Part shown: positions 8,644 through 17,475 of the stretch, piece by piece | How the letters are laid out: the number at the start of each line of letters is the position of its first letter | How positions within the stretch are numbered: the stretch's first letter is position 1 | Assembly: GCF_030145185.1 (NCBI RefSeq) | Contig: NZ_JAQYWB010000010.1 | Span: 1-64,000, forward strand | Direction of reading: 5' to 3' | Origin: Desulfoluna sp. | GTDB lineage: Bacteria > Desulfobacterota > Desulfobacteria > Desulfobacterales > Desulfolunaceae | DNA: 64,000 nucleotides | Program-made: the position numbers and the translations under genes | The notes under the pieces: model-generated | Databases searched by the model: none | Seen by the model: only the letters and a program-made list of their open reading frames with translations | Told to the model about the DNA's origin: nothing

Positions 8644-9480
8644 TCAGGATCCTTTCAGTACCCTGTTCATGCGGCCCTGACCGTACCCTTCCAGGTCTGC
8701 TGCCACGTGAAGGTAGCCCGCCTTTCTCACCCCGGCCACCACCTGAGCCATCAGCGAGTCGTTAAAAAGCCGCATCAAATCATCCTGTGAAAATTCGATC
8801 CGTGCCACGGGTCCATGATGCCTCACCCGAAACTGCAAAAAGCCAAGGTCATCGAGGGCGGCTTCTGCGGCCTCCACCATCGCCAGTTTTTCTGGCGTGA
8901 TGGGCTCACCATAGGGGATACGTGTCGCCAGGCAACTCATGGCTGGCTTGTGGGCCACGTCAAGCCCCAGATATTCAGCCAGGGCGCGAATATCCGCCTT
9001 AAATAGACCGGCCACCACCATCGGCGCCTCGATGCCCAATTCTTCGGCGGCTTTCACACCCGGGCGGTAATCGCTGAGGTCGTCGCAATTCACCCCATGC
9101 ACTACATTGCTCACCCCGACCGCCCCAGCCTCTTTGCTCATTCGCATGAGCATACGCCGTTTACAGTAGTAACAACGCAGGGGCGAATTCTCAACAAACT
9201 CCTGATCATCCATCATCCCGGGATCATATGTGATATGGCGTACTCCCAGAGCTGACGCACACTTTCTTGCTGCATCGATTTCCCGGCGTGCATGAACGGG
9301 CGACACCGAGGTAATAGCCACCACCTTCTCGCCCAGGGCCTCCACAGCTGCCTTCAAAAGCAGTGTACTGTCCACCCCTCCGGAAAAAGCCACGGCAAGA
9401 GAATCGTATGTTTTTAATAGAGTTAAAAGGGATTCATACCTTATTAAATAGCTTTCCACGAGATACTTAGCTTCCACCAA
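8644..9480 (-). CDS. larE: ATP-dependent sulfur transferase LarE family
   Basis: PP-loop enzyme that adds sulfur to the pyridinium dicarboxylate precursor of the nickel-pincer cofactor of lactate racemase-like enzymes. The 278-residue protein has the PP-loop SGGVDS (33-38). It carries Cys103 and Cys106 in LRCYYCKRR and Cys183 in MSCLATRIPYGE. The last matches the sacrificial Cys of Lactobacillus LarE. With the CxxC pair it resembles the three-cysteine LarE reported to bind a [4Fe-4S] cluster and to recycle sulfur rather than consume itself. No larB, larC or larA lies nearby. A related PP-loop sulfurtransferase role is the alternative. The repeat-rich gene at 9587 is divergent, 106 bp away. 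Confidence 0.85.
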   Translation of the reverse strand: MVEAKYLVESYLIRYESLLTLLKTYDSLAVAFSGGVDSTLLLKAAVEALGEKVVAITSVSPVHARREIDAARKCASALGVRHITYDPGMMDDQEFVENSPLRCYYCKRRMLMRMSKEAGAVGVSNVVHGVNCDDLSDYRPGVKAAEELGIEAPMVVAGLFKADIRALAEYLGLDVAHKPAMSCLATRIPYGEPITPEKLAMVEAAEAALDDLGFLQFRVRHHGPVARIEFSQDDLMRLFNDSLMAQVVAGVRKAGYLHVAADLEGYGQGRMNRVLKGS

Positions 9481-9586
9481 AATGGTTTACAATTGTTTAC
9501 ATCTTTTATATAGATGACCGTTAACAAGTAGAAAATAACCAGTTGGCATTATATTATAAATAATTGAGATTTTCAAAGGTGATCAC

Positions 9587-10897
9587 ATGGCAAAGGAAAC
9601 CGTAAAGAACTCAACCGATGCGGCCCATGAGGCTGATGCCAAGGAAGGGTCTCCTAAGGAGGAGAAGAAGGCAACAGAAAACAAAACCACCAAGAAAGCT
9701 CCCAAGTCAAAAAAAGCCGTGAAAAAAGCGGCTGCGACTAAAAAGAAAAACAAGGGTAATGCCTCGAAAGGCGAAACCACGGGTGCCGTCGAGTCCCAAC
9801 CCTCCACCGAAAAGAAAACCCCAACCGCCAAAAAATCTTCCACAAAAAATGAGGCCGAAAAAGCGGATACAGACGCTAAGGTAAAGGCCGAGGAAGAAGC
9901 CCGTATCAAGGCTGAAGAAGAAGCTAAGATAAAAGCCGAGGAAGAGGCCCGCATCAAGGCTGAAGAAGAGGCCAAGGCGAAAGCCGAGGAAGAGGCCCGT
10001 ATCAAGGCTGAAGAAGAAGCCAAGGCAAAAGCCGAGGAAGAGGCCCGCATCAAGGCCGAAGAAGAAGCCAAGGCAAAAGCCGAGGAAGAGGCCCGCATCA
10101 AGGCTGAAGAAGAGGCCAAGGCGAAAGCCGAGGAAGAGGCCCGCGTCAAGGCCGAAGAAGAAGCCAAGGCGAAAGCCGAGGAAGAGGCCCGCATCAAGGC
10201 TGAAGAAGAGGCTAAGATAAAGGCCGAGGAAGAGGCCCGTATCAAGGCTGAAGAAGAAGCCAAGGCAAAGGCCGAGGAAGAGGCCCGTATCAAGGCTGAA
10301 GAAGAAGCTAAGATAAAGGCCGAGGAAGAGGCAAAACGCCAGGCCGAACTTGACGCAAAGAAAAAATCCGAAGCTGCTGCCCGCCGCCAGGCCGCAGAAG
10401 CGGCTCGCGTCAAGACAGAGGAAGAAGCAAAACGCCAGGCCGATGAAACAAAAAATATTCAGATCGCCGCGAAAAAGAAAGCGTCCCTCAAGAAACTCAT
10501 CATAGCGGCATGCACCTTTGGCGTGTTCGTCCTTGTCCTCATCTCTGCCAGCGCATCGAACTCATCCAACTATTATATCACAGTGAAAAAGCACTCCACT
10601 TTGATATATAAAGGTATCTTCTCACCGACAGGCAAAGATCTCATTCTCAAGGTGCCGTCAGCCATTGCCCTGGATACCGTCAAGGCAAGCTACACCCTGC
10701 AGGATGTGAAACCTCTGTTCTTCGATCACCATATGGCTGAAGCCGCCGTGCTCCAGACCGTTACGGGTGTTCCGGACTTCCCGAGCGTCATCGCTTCCTA
10801 CGAAGCGGCTGTGGAATATGCACCCGGTCCCGCAGAGCTGAACGAGGCCCTCAAGCAACTCGAAGCAGCCAAAGACGTTTACAAAGCCATCCAATAA
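9587..10897 (+). CDS. Lys/Glu/Ala-rich repeat protein with one membrane segment
   Basis: 436 residues, unknown function. Residues 1-95 are Lys/Ala/Thr-rich and likely disordered. Residues about 99-249 are 19 units of an 8-residue repeat with KAEEEA at its core and alternating R-I, K-A and K-I linkers, predicted as a long charged helix. Near residue 305 a single hydrophobic segment, LIIAACTFGVFVLVLISASA, is followed by about 120 residues ending in TPR-like AELNEALKQLEAAKDVYKAI. By the positive-inside rule the charged rod would be cytoplasmic and the C-terminal domain outside. The start has AAGGTG 5 nt upstream. TolA-like stalks and PspA-like scaffolds look superficially similar, but I see no family signature. 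Confidence 0.8.
   Translation: MAKETVKNSTDAAHEADAKEGSPKEEKKATENKTTKKAPKSKKAVKKAAATKKKNKGNASKGETTGAVESQPSTEKKTPTAKKSSTKNEAEKADTDAKVKAEEEARIKAEEEAKIKAEEEARIKAEEEAKAKAEEEARIKAEEEAKAKAEEEARIKAEEEAKAKAEEEARIKAEEEAKAKAEEEARVKAEEEAKAKAEEEARIKAEEEAKIKAEEEARIKAEEEAKAKAEEEARIKAEEEAKIKAEEEAKRQAELDAKKKSEAAARRQAAEAARVKTEEEAKRQADETKNIQIAAKKKASLKKLIIAACTFGVFVLVLISASASNSSNYYITVKKHSTLIYKGIFSPTGKDLILKVPSAIALDTVKASYTLQDVKPLFFDHHMAEAAVLQTVTGVPDFPSVIASYEAAVEYAPGPAELNEALKQLEAAKDVYKAIQ
9881..10333 (+). repeat. 24-bp coding tandem repeat (19 KAEEEA units)
   Basis: Direct tandem repeat with a 24-bp period inside the gene at 9587. Units differ at silent positions (gag/gaa, gcc/gca) and in the linker residues. It also keeps the opposite strand open as Ser/Ala-rich nonsense. 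Confidence 0.9.
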
Positions 10898-11070
10898 TCA
10901 AGTCCGCCCATCCCGGCCCCCTCTTTCCAACGAAAGAGAGGGGCCACCCTCCCACCCCCTGCCAATCCTTTTGCCAACCTGTAAAATACCACGCCATCTC
11001 AACGCACCCCACCACCGTCACACATCGTTTAGACCCCTGATATTACGGGCCCTCACTTACCATAAGGTTT
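10898..11070. other. Intergenic stretch between the repeat protein and the stress protein
   Basis: Apart from the hairpin at 10915-10945 nothing is recognised here. The sigma-54 site starts at 11071, and the stress-protein leader runs from 11087 to 11200. Confidence 0.5.
10915..10945 (+). terminator. Hairpin after the repeat-protein gene
   Basis: GGCCCC-CTCTTTC pairs with GAAAGAG-GGGGCC (one bulge) around CAAC, 18 bp after the stop. No T-run follows, so termination would be weak or Rho-linked. Confidence 0.55.
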
Positions 11071-11086
11071 TGGCACGCGCCTTGCT
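11071..11086 (+). promoter_or_regulatory. Sigma-54 promoter for the tandem USP gene
   Basis: TGGCACGCGCCTTGCT matches the RpoN consensus TGGCAC-N5-TTGCW exactly, with the invariant GG and GC at the right spacing. It lies 115 bp upstream of the USP start on the same strand. It implies activation by an enhancer-binding protein not seen in this window. Confidence 0.8.
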
Positions 11087-11200
11087 GTAAACAATAGAAG
11101 CTTGAAAATAACGATGTTAACAATGACCGGCGCATTCCACCGAAAGATCAGTTGACGAGACCGGTCCAATCATGCACCCCCAAACTCCAAGGAGGCCCAG

Positions 11201-12160
11201 ATGAACGATCTCCATCAACGTGTTCTCATAGCTGTCGACGGATCCATTCAATCCACCCACGCGGCCCTTTACGCGGCAAAAATTTTGAACCCCGAAAAGA
11301 CAAGTTTTACCTTGTTCCTCGTAGAAAATACGGTGCCTGAAACGTTTTGGGACAACCAGTCCGACGGAACAGAAGAGACCAACTCCGTCAAGCTCAATGG
11401 ATGGTGGGAAGAGAACCATATCCGTTACAATCGCAGGATGGTGGAAAAAGTCCGAAGCGACCTTGTGAAGGAAGGGTTCCCCGAAGAGTCCGTCGAGATC
11501 AAAATTCGTCCCAGGCGGGTAGGGATTGCCCGGGATATCATCAGAGAATCCAAAAAAGGGTATGATCTGGTGGTGGCAGGACGTATCGGTCACAACATCC
11601 ATACCGGCTCGATCCTGGGCAACTGCGCCCGCAAACTGATCGCAACCATCACCCAGATTCCCCTTGTTGTCGTGGGCGGAAACCCCAACAATACGGGCGT
11701 TCTCATCGGGTTCGACGGATCCGATGGGGCAAAAAAATGCGTGCGGAAAGTAAAACAACTGATCACACACGACGTAAAAAAAATAAAAATCTGCTACGTA
11801 TCACGCTCATTAAACCTCATGAGCGGATCCTTTGACCCCTTTCAAGCTACCCTGGACTCCTACCACGTCATGGAGCAAGAGCACCAGGTCCACCACCAAT
11901 CCCGAATGCGCCCCCACCTTCAAAAGGCAGAAACCATCCTGAGGGACGCGGGATTCTCCCGGGCCGGCGTGGAATCCATTATCCTTCGATCCTACCTGAG
12001 CCGTTCCGAAGGGTTGATGGACGAGGCAAAGAAAAACGGATTCGACACCGTGGTGGTGGGACGACGCGGCCACTCCGTTGTAGAAGATTTTCTCCTGGGC
12101 CGTGTGGGTGACAAACTCATCCAACTTGGCCAGGACAGGGCCATCTGGATTGTAAATTAA
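11201..12160 (+). CDS. Tandem universal stress protein (two UspA domains)
   Basis: 319 residues with two UspA folds in tandem. Domain 1 (about 6-155) starts RVLIAVDGS and has the ATP-loop-like GRIGHNIHTGSILGNCA. Domain 2 (about 165-319) starts GVLIGFDGSDGA and has VVGRRGHSVVEDFLLGRVG. Both fit the G-x2-G-x9-G(S/T)-type nucleotide-binding pattern only loosely. Such proteins are cytoplasmic stress or metabolic regulators with no single known reaction. A sigma-54 site upstream suggests nutrient- or stress-dependent expression. The gene stands alone. Confidence 0.88.
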   Translation: MNDLHQRVLIAVDGSIQSTHAALYAAKILNPEKTSFTLFLVENTVPETFWDNQSDGTEETNSVKLNGWWEENHIRYNRRMVEKVRSDLVKEGFPEESVEIKIRPRRVGIARDIIRESKKGYDLVVAGRIGHNIHTGSILGNCARKLIATITQIPLVVVGGNPNNTGVLIGFDGSDGAKKCVRKVKQLITHDVKKIKICYVSRSLNLMSGSFDPFQATLDSYHVMEQEHQVHHQSRMRPHLQKAETILRDAGFSRAGVESIILRSYLSRSEGLMDEAKKNGFDTVVVGRRGHSVVEDFLLGRVGDKLIQLGQDRAIWIVN

Positions 12161-12263
12161 GGGTCACCGGGCCGACGGAGGCTCACGGTCTTTTTTATTC
12201 GATCAAGATTTTAGACACTTCCGTCGCCCCTGTTTTATCCGTTAAAAAATCTTGTCAAAGGGA

Positions 12264-12292
12264 TTGACGCACACGGAAAATGCCTCTACTAT
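12264..12292 (+). promoter_or_regulatory. Sigma-70 promoter of tRNA-Gly
   Basis: TTGACG, 17 bp, TACTAT, ending 13 bp before the first base of the tRNA. Near-consensus elements at ideal spacing. Confidence 0.75.
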
Positions 12293-12305
12293 ACGTTCCA
12301 CATGA

Positions 12306-12380
<75 letters not shown>

Positions 12381-12395
12381 TAAAGAAAACATTTA

Positions 12396-12426
12396 AGGGC
12401 TCCGGATTTCCGGAGCCCTTTTTTTG
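12396..12426 (+). terminator. Intrinsic terminator of tRNA-Gly
   Basis: GGGCTCCGG pairs with CCGGAGCCC around a short ATTT-type loop and is followed by eight Ts, 16 bp after the CCA. Confidence 0.9.
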
Positions 12427-12469
12427 TGTCTAAAAAACCCCTTCCACAAAGGCCTTGCGCCAAAACAAC

Positions 12470-12479
12470 TAGCATGCTA
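12470..12479. promoter_or_regulatory. Candidate MarR operator
   Basis: Perfect palindrome TAGCATGCTA, 40 bp upstream of the marR start and within a weakly palindromic AT-rich stretch. MarR proteins commonly bind such sites over their own promoters. The site is an inference. Confidence 0.4.
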
Positions 12480-12518
12480 ACAATAAGCTTACTACTTAAC
12501 CCCATAAAGGACACCCCC

Positions 12519-12947
12519 ATGCAAAGCTTCAGCCCCCTGGAAAGCCTTGGCTTTCATTGCAACCTCACCTTCAAGGCCTTTTCGGCGGTCCTGGAGAAGC
12601 GGCTGGCCGGTACAGGCGTCAGCCGGGTGCAGTTCATGGCCCTGGCCCACCTCATTGTTTTAGGGACCATGCCCCAGAAAGATCTGGCGGAGTTGTTGTC
12701 CATCACCTCGGCCTCAACGGTTCGGTTGGTGGACCGCTTGTCCAGAGACGGCTGGGCCAAACGGACGTCAGACCCCGAGGACCGACGAATCAAGCTTGTC
12801 TCCCCCACACTGGAAGCCCTGGAAACCTGGACGGAGATGTCCAATCACGCACGCGAAATCACGGCCAGGGCTTATGCCGGGATTACGGATGACGAAATCA
12901 ACGCGGTTAAAACCGTGTTAAAAAAAGTACGTGAGAATTTGCTCTAA
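12519..12947 (+). CDS. MarR-family transcriptional regulator
   Basis: 142-residue winged-helix repressor. The core MPQKDLAELLSITSASTVRLVDRLSRDGWAKRTSDPEDRRIKLV carries the recognition helix and the DPEDRR wing typical of MarR. The start MQSFSPLES was chosen for AAAGGA 7 nt upstream; an earlier in-frame ATG at 12426 would translate the tRNA terminator. It lies just upstream of an RND adaptor and pump on the same strand, so it probably represses that efflux operon in response to a small-molecule ligand (inference). Confidence 0.9.
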   Translation: MQSFSPLESLGFHCNLTFKAFSAVLEKRLAGTGVSRVQFMALAHLIVLGTMPQKDLAELLSITSASTVRLVDRLSRDGWAKRTSDPEDRRIKLVSPTLEALETWTEMSNHAREITARAYAGITDDEINAVKTVLKKVRENLL

Positions 12948-13025
12948 ATAGAAAACAACGGCCATAAATGGCCTTACCCGGGACCACCCTTTGAAAAACC
13001 GTAACGATTCAGTTCAGGAAAAGCA

Positions 13026-13155
13026 GCCTCCGGCGTGACAAGTCCGCCGACGACTATGCGTCACCATTCAACCAACATCAATGAGTTACGGCGTGACAAG
13101 CGAAGCTCGACAGTATTCGCAAACCTACTTTCAAGGTGGCTCACCTTACGCCAGC
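13026..13155 (+). repeat. Family A repeat, copy 3 (long module)
   Basis: Carries the TATGCGTCACCATTC module, the GGCGTGACAAGCGA module and the TTTCAAGGTGGCTCACCTTA core, in the same order as the reverse complement of the copy at 63808. It ends 20 bp before the adaptor start codon and separates marR from the efflux genes. Confidence 0.75.
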
Positions 13156-13174
13156 ATCTTTTGTGGAGTTTAAC

Positions 13175-14338
13175 ATGAAAAAACTGATGACGATCTTAAT
13201 CGTCGCTGCCCTGGTTATCGGTGGCATCTTTCTGGTCCGACATAAAAAAGGTCAGATCGCAGCAGCGGGCATGATAACACCCCGAGCCACGATGGTCCGC
13301 ACCTCCGAGGCGCACAAGGGTGATCTTTTGATCACCCGGACCTATCTGGCACGGATCGAACCCTGGCGCTCGGCTTCCATCGGCGCGCAGATCGCATCAC
13401 GGATCGTCAGTATCGCTGTCCACGAAGGAGACCTCGTGTCCAAGGGCCAGGTTGTCGCCGCCCTGGACCAGACGGAATGGCTGGCACGGGTCAGGGGGCT
13501 TGAGGCGGCCGTCTTACAAAGCCGGATGCAGGCCGACGCCACCTCGGCCACCGAGGTGGCCCTTAAAAAAACGCTTCGGTTCCGGAAACGCGAGCTCGAA
13601 CGGGACGAACTCCTGGCCCTGGAAGGCGCCATCGCCAGGGCAACTGCCGAAACCTCCGCCGATCTGGTCAACGAAACCCAGGGGCGGTTGGATGCCCTGC
13701 AGAAAACAGTGCAGGCGGCCATCGAGCAGATCCACGTCCGGGAACGAGAGCTGGAACAGGCCCGCTCCCGGCTGGCCTATACCCAAATTTGTGCCCCTTT
13801 TGACGGGGTGGTCACCAAGCGTTTGGCCGACCCCGGAGACATGGCGGGGCCCACTATGGTCCTGATGAAGATCGAAGATCACGGCCGACTCAAGATCAGC
13901 TTCGACGTTCCCCAGGCTGAACTCTCGAGGATCTCCCTGGGCATGAAGGTTGTCGTAAAATCAGGTTCAATGCGGCCCCTGTCCGTCTCGCGCATCCACC
14001 CGTCCTTAAACCAAAACCGAACCCAAACCCTGGAATGCGAAACTGGGGGCAATGAGGGCCTTCGAGCCGGAGGCACCTTACCGGTGGATGTCGTCCTGAA
14101 GCATTTTAAAGACGAAGTGCTGCTGCCCGAAGAGAGCCTCATCCCTATACCAGGCGGAGGGAATGCCGTTTTCATCGTTACAAACGGAGTCACAGCGACC
14201 GTGCCCGTTACCGTTATAGGCAGAAACGCCGGGAACGTCGCGGTGCAAGGCGTGGATGCCGGAGCCGAGGTGATCCAAAACACCTACCTGGGCTGGAACC
14301 GCCTGGCCGCCGGCGAACCGGTGGAGGTGCTCCCATGA
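13175..14338 (+). CDS. RND efflux periplasmic adaptor (membrane fusion protein)
   Basis: 387 residues. An N-terminal hydrophobic anchor, MKKLMTILIVAALVIGGIFLV, is followed by a lipoyl-like half motif (SRIVSIAVHEGDLVSKGQVVAALD), a coiled-coil hairpin (about 90-190), the second lipoyl half ARLAYTQICAPFDGVVTKRLADPGD-like region and a beta-barrel/MP domain. This is the HlyD/AcrA layout; it bridges the inner-membrane pump to an outer-membrane channel. The start follows TGGAG by 6 nt; the frame upstream is repeat sequence. Its last 4 bases overlap the pump gene. No TolC-type gene is adjacent. Confidence 0.9.
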   Translation: MKKLMTILIVAALVIGGIFLVRHKKGQIAAAGMITPRATMVRTSEAHKGDLLITRTYLARIEPWRSASIGAQIASRIVSIAVHEGDLVSKGQVVAALDQTEWLARVRGLEAAVLQSRMQADATSATEVALKKTLRFRKRELERDELLALEGAIARATAETSADLVNETQGRLDALQKTVQAAIEQIHVRERELEQARSRLAYTQICAPFDGVVTKRLADPGDMAGPTMVLMKIEDHGRLKISFDVPQAELSRISLGMKVVVKSGSMRPLSVSRIHPSLNQNRTQTLECETGGNEGLRAGGTLPVDVVLKHFKDEVLLPEESLIPIPGGGNAVFIVTNGVTATVPVTVIGRNAGNVAVQGVDAGAEVIQNTYLGWNRLAAGEPVEVLP

Positions 14339-17300
14339 ACCTGCCGCAGTTCTCTTTAAAGAACCCCTACATTATCCTGGCCTTTGTCCTGGTAATCACC
14401 ATCATGGGATCCATCGCCTATGTGGTCGTCCCCACCGACCTCTTCCCGGAAACCGTGCCTCCCCAGGTAGCCGTCATCACCGTCACACCTGGGGCCTCTG
14501 CCAAAGAGATCACCGACAAGGTCACCCGCAACATAGAAAAGGAGCTGGGGAGCCTCGCGGGCCTCAAGCGAGTCACCTCCGTTTCCCGCGACGAGGTCTC
14601 GGCCATCACGGCGGAGTTCTTGTTCAGTAAACCCATGGGAGAGGCGGTCATCGACGTGCAAAACGCCGTGGCGCGCGTTCGTGGGCAGCTGCCGTCGGAT
14701 ACCCAGGAGCCGCTGCTTTACCGAATCACCGACGCCACCCGGCCCTTGCTGACTCTGGCGCTGAGTCCCCGTCCGAACAGCCTCAAAAGCCTGTCTGACA
14801 TCAGGTTGCTGGCGGAGAACGATCTCCGCGATGAGCTCATGGCGATCCCCGGCGTCGGGGATATCCAGGTCTTTGGCGGCCATCAGCCGGAGATTGAGGT
14901 CCGCGTGGACCGTGACGCCCTGGCCGGACACGGGCTGACCGTCACCGATGTGATCACCGGCTTGGCCCGACAAAACGTCGCCGCCCCGGGCGGCATCGTC
15001 TACGGGGCCGGACAGGAATATTTGCTTAAAGTCTCCGGAGAGTTTTCCGGGTTGCCGTCCCTTGAAGAGATGCCCCTTGGCGTGGGGTCGGGCAGGCAAA
15101 TCCTGTTAGGGGACGTGGCCAAGGTCCGAGCCGGTGAATCGGACCCACGAAGCCGCTACCACGGCAACGGAATAGAAGCCATCGCCATCAACGTACTGCG
15201 ACCGGAAAAGGGGCATACGGGGGAGGCCCTGGCCGAGGTCAAAAAGGCCCTTCCCCGCATCATGGCCCATTACCCGGATATTCTCTTTGAGACCACCGAC
15301 GACCAGCAGCCGCTCATAGACCTCAACGTCCATGGCATGCGCGTCTCCCTGTGGCAGGCCGTGATCCTGACCGTTGTCCTGATCTTTGTGTTCCTGGCCG
15401 ACCTGCGCGCAGCAGCCGTGGTCAGCGCGGCCATCCCCCTCTCCTTTCTGGCAACCCTCATGGTGCTCTGGATCAGCCCCTACACCTTAAACATGGTCAC
15501 CCTATCCGGATTGATCGTGGCCGTGGGCATGGTTGTGGATGCCTCGGTGGTGGTTCTGGAGAACATCCACCGCCATCACAAAGAGACCGGATACAAAGAC
15601 ACCACCCGCTCGGCCCTGACCGGCGCAGGCCAGGTGGCCCTGCCCATCACGGCCGGCATGTTGACCACGGTGGCCGTCCTGATTCCGGTGATCTTCACCA
15701 CCGGCTATACCCGGCAGATCATGCGCCCCTTGAACATCACCATCGTCTCCACCCTGGTGGCCTCCCTCATCGTCTCCCTGACCGTCATCCCGATCCTGGC
15801 GGCCAGATTTTTACCAGCCCCAGACAAAGGGGCCAACCGAATCCGCCGCCTGCTGACACCCGTAGACCGGGGCGTAAAACACCTGACCGGGGGCTACGTA
15901 AAACTTGTAACCCTGGCCCTGAGGCATCGAGGGATAACCGCCCTCCTACTTCTCGCCTTCATGGCCTTGAGCCTCCGGGTGGTCAAGCCCCTGCTGGGCG
16001 GAGAACAGATGCCCCCCATGGATACCGGCATCGTCTCCATCGAGTTTGACACCGACTCCTCTGCCAAACCGGAGCAGGTGAACAAGGTCCTGTCTCGGGT
16101 CGAAGCCGTTTTAAACCGACACCCGGAGGTGGTAACCCTCTCCTCGGTGGTTGGTTCTGAACCCGGAGCCCTTAGTTTTGGCGGAGGCGGAACCACCTCT
16201 CAGTCAGCTCATATCACGGCCCGGTTGACCCCACGAACCCAGCGGGCCGAAACCATCTGGGAGATCGAGACACAATGGCGCAAAGCGCTGCAGGCGGTCC
16301 CCGGAGTGCGGACCTTCCGGGTCTCCGAATACGGCGCCACGCCGGTCTCCACAACCAGGGCACCCTTTGACGCCATCCTCTCCGGACCCGACCCCATCGT
16401 CTTGAACCGCCTGGCCGACAAGGCCATGGACCTGCTGTCCGACACCCCGGGAATGATCGACCTGCACCGATCCTGGTACCTGGATAAAATTGAGCAGACG
16501 TTCACCATAGATCCGCAATTGGCCGTATTCTACGGAACCTCTCCCTTTGAGGTGGCCACCGCCCTACGCATGGCGGTACAGGGGGTTTCCGCCACATCCA
16601 TGCGGCTGGACGGCTTCTCCGAAATCCCAGTTCGAGTTCGATTTCAGGCCGACCAGGTGGATGACCTTGGCCGGTTGGAAGAACTCCCCATCCCGACCCG
16701 TTCCGGTCCAGTCAGGCTTGGAAACCTTGCCAAAGTCACAAACCTGCGGGCCCAACCCTTCATCACCCGGGAAGACCAACGCCCCACCATCGACATCACG
16801 GCGGGTAATTCTGGCCTGACCATTGCCCAGGTCACCGGGGCGGCAAAACAACGCCTGACCGGCTTGTCCCTGCCCAAAGGCTATGCCCTGAACATCGGAG
16901 GCACCGCCCGGGACATGGGAGAAACGCAGAAAAATTTAGGCCAGGCCCTTAAAATCGGGCTGGCCCTGCTCTTTGTGCTGCTCATGGCCATGTTCAAATC
17001 CATCGCCCATCCAGTGACGATCCTCCTCTCCATCCCCCTGGCAGCCGCGGGAGGGATCTGGGGCCTCCTGATTTTCGACAAACCCTTTTGCATGCCAGCC
17101 CTGATGGGATTCATTCTCCTTGGAGGAACCATCGTCAACAACGCCATCTTGATGCTGGATTTCATCATCAAGGCCCGCCAGGAGGGCCTGGAAAAAAACG
17201 AGGCCATTTTGCAGTCCGTTCGGTTGCGATTGCGCCCCATCCTGATCACAGCGGTCTCCACCATGGTGGGTTTTTCCCCCCTGATTTTCGAGACGGCCGT

Positions 17301-17475
17301 GGGCCTTGAGCGCATGAGCCCCCTGGGCATCGCAGCCGCCTCTGGATTGCTGGTGGGCACCCTTGTAACCCTGGTCGCCGTGCCGGTCATTTACTCGTTG
17401 CTCGATTCCCTGGGAACGCAACTGAGGGCACTCCGGCCCAAAACACAAAAAATCTCGGGGACCGCCACTCTATAG
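14335..17475 (+). CDS. RND-family efflux pump inner-membrane subunit
   Basis: 1046 residues, full length for the AcrB/MdtB class. It has an N-terminal helix, a large periplasmic loop from residue 30, helix 4 with GLIVAVGMVVDASVVVLENIH (Asp402, a likely proton-relay site; the second Asp of AcrB's DD pair is not present), a second periplasmic loop and C-terminal helices with FILLGGTIVNNAILMLDFI. It exports hydrophobic compounds using the proton gradient, working with the adaptor. The ATGA overlap with the adaptor shows translational coupling. The preceding marR suggests inducible drug or solvent efflux; the substrate is unknown. Confidence 0.92.
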   Translation: MNLPQFSLKNPYIILAFVLVITIMGSIAYVVVPTDLFPETVPPQVAVITVTPGASAKEITDKVTRNIEKELGSLAGLKRVTSVSRDEVSAITAEFLFSKPMGEAVIDVQNAVARVRGQLPSDTQEPLLYRITDATRPLLTLALSPRPNSLKSLSDIRLLAENDLRDELMAIPGVGDIQVFGGHQPEIEVRVDRDALAGHGLTVTDVITGLARQNVAAPGGIVYGAGQEYLLKVSGEFSGLPSLEEMPLGVGSGRQILLGDVAKVRAGESDPRSRYHGNGIEAIAINVLRPEKGHTGEALAEVKKALPRIMAHYPDILFETTDDQQPLIDLNVHGMRVSLWQAVILTVVLIFVFLADLRAAAVVSAAIPLSFLATLMVLWISPYTLNMVTLSGLIVAVGMVVDASVVVLENIHRHHKETGYKDTTRSALTGAGQVALPITAGMLTTVAVLIPVIFTTGYTRQIMRPLNITIVSTLVASLIVSLTVIPILAARFLPAPDKGANRIRRLLTPVDRGVKHLTGGYVKLVTLALRHRGITALLLLAFMALSLRVVKPLLGGEQMPPMDTGIVSIEFDTDSSAKPEQVNKVLSRVEAVLNRHPEVVTLSSVVGSEPGALSFGGGGTTSQSAHITARLTPRTQRAETIWEIETQWRKALQAVPGVRTFRVSEYGATPVSTTRAPFDAILSGPDPIVLNRLADKAMDLLSDTPGMIDLHRSWYLDKIEQTFTIDPQLAVFYGTSPFEVATALRMAVQGVSATSMRLDGFSEIPVRVRFQADQVDDLGRLEELPIPTRSGPVRLGNLAKVTNLRAQPFITREDQRPTIDITAGNSGLTIAQVTGAAKQRLTGLSLPKGYALNIGGTARDMGETQKNLGQALKIGLALLFVLLMAMFKSIAHPVTILLSIPLAAAGGIWGLLIFDKPFCMPALMGFILLGGTIVNNAILMLDFIIKARQEGLEKNEAILQSVRLRLRPILITAVSTMVGFSPLIFETAVGLERMSPLGIAAASGLLVGTLVTLVAVPVIYSLLDSLGTQLRALRPKTQKISGTATL

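Noticed and set aside
9881-10333. Could the 24-bp repeats be a CRISPR array?
   Set aside because: The repeats are contiguous with no spacers and keep an open reading frame.
9583-10413. Long antisense frame of Ser/Ala repeats
   Set aside because: It is the complementary reading of the KAEEEA tandem repeat. The plus frame has the ribosome binding site, a membrane helix and a sensible C-terminal domain.
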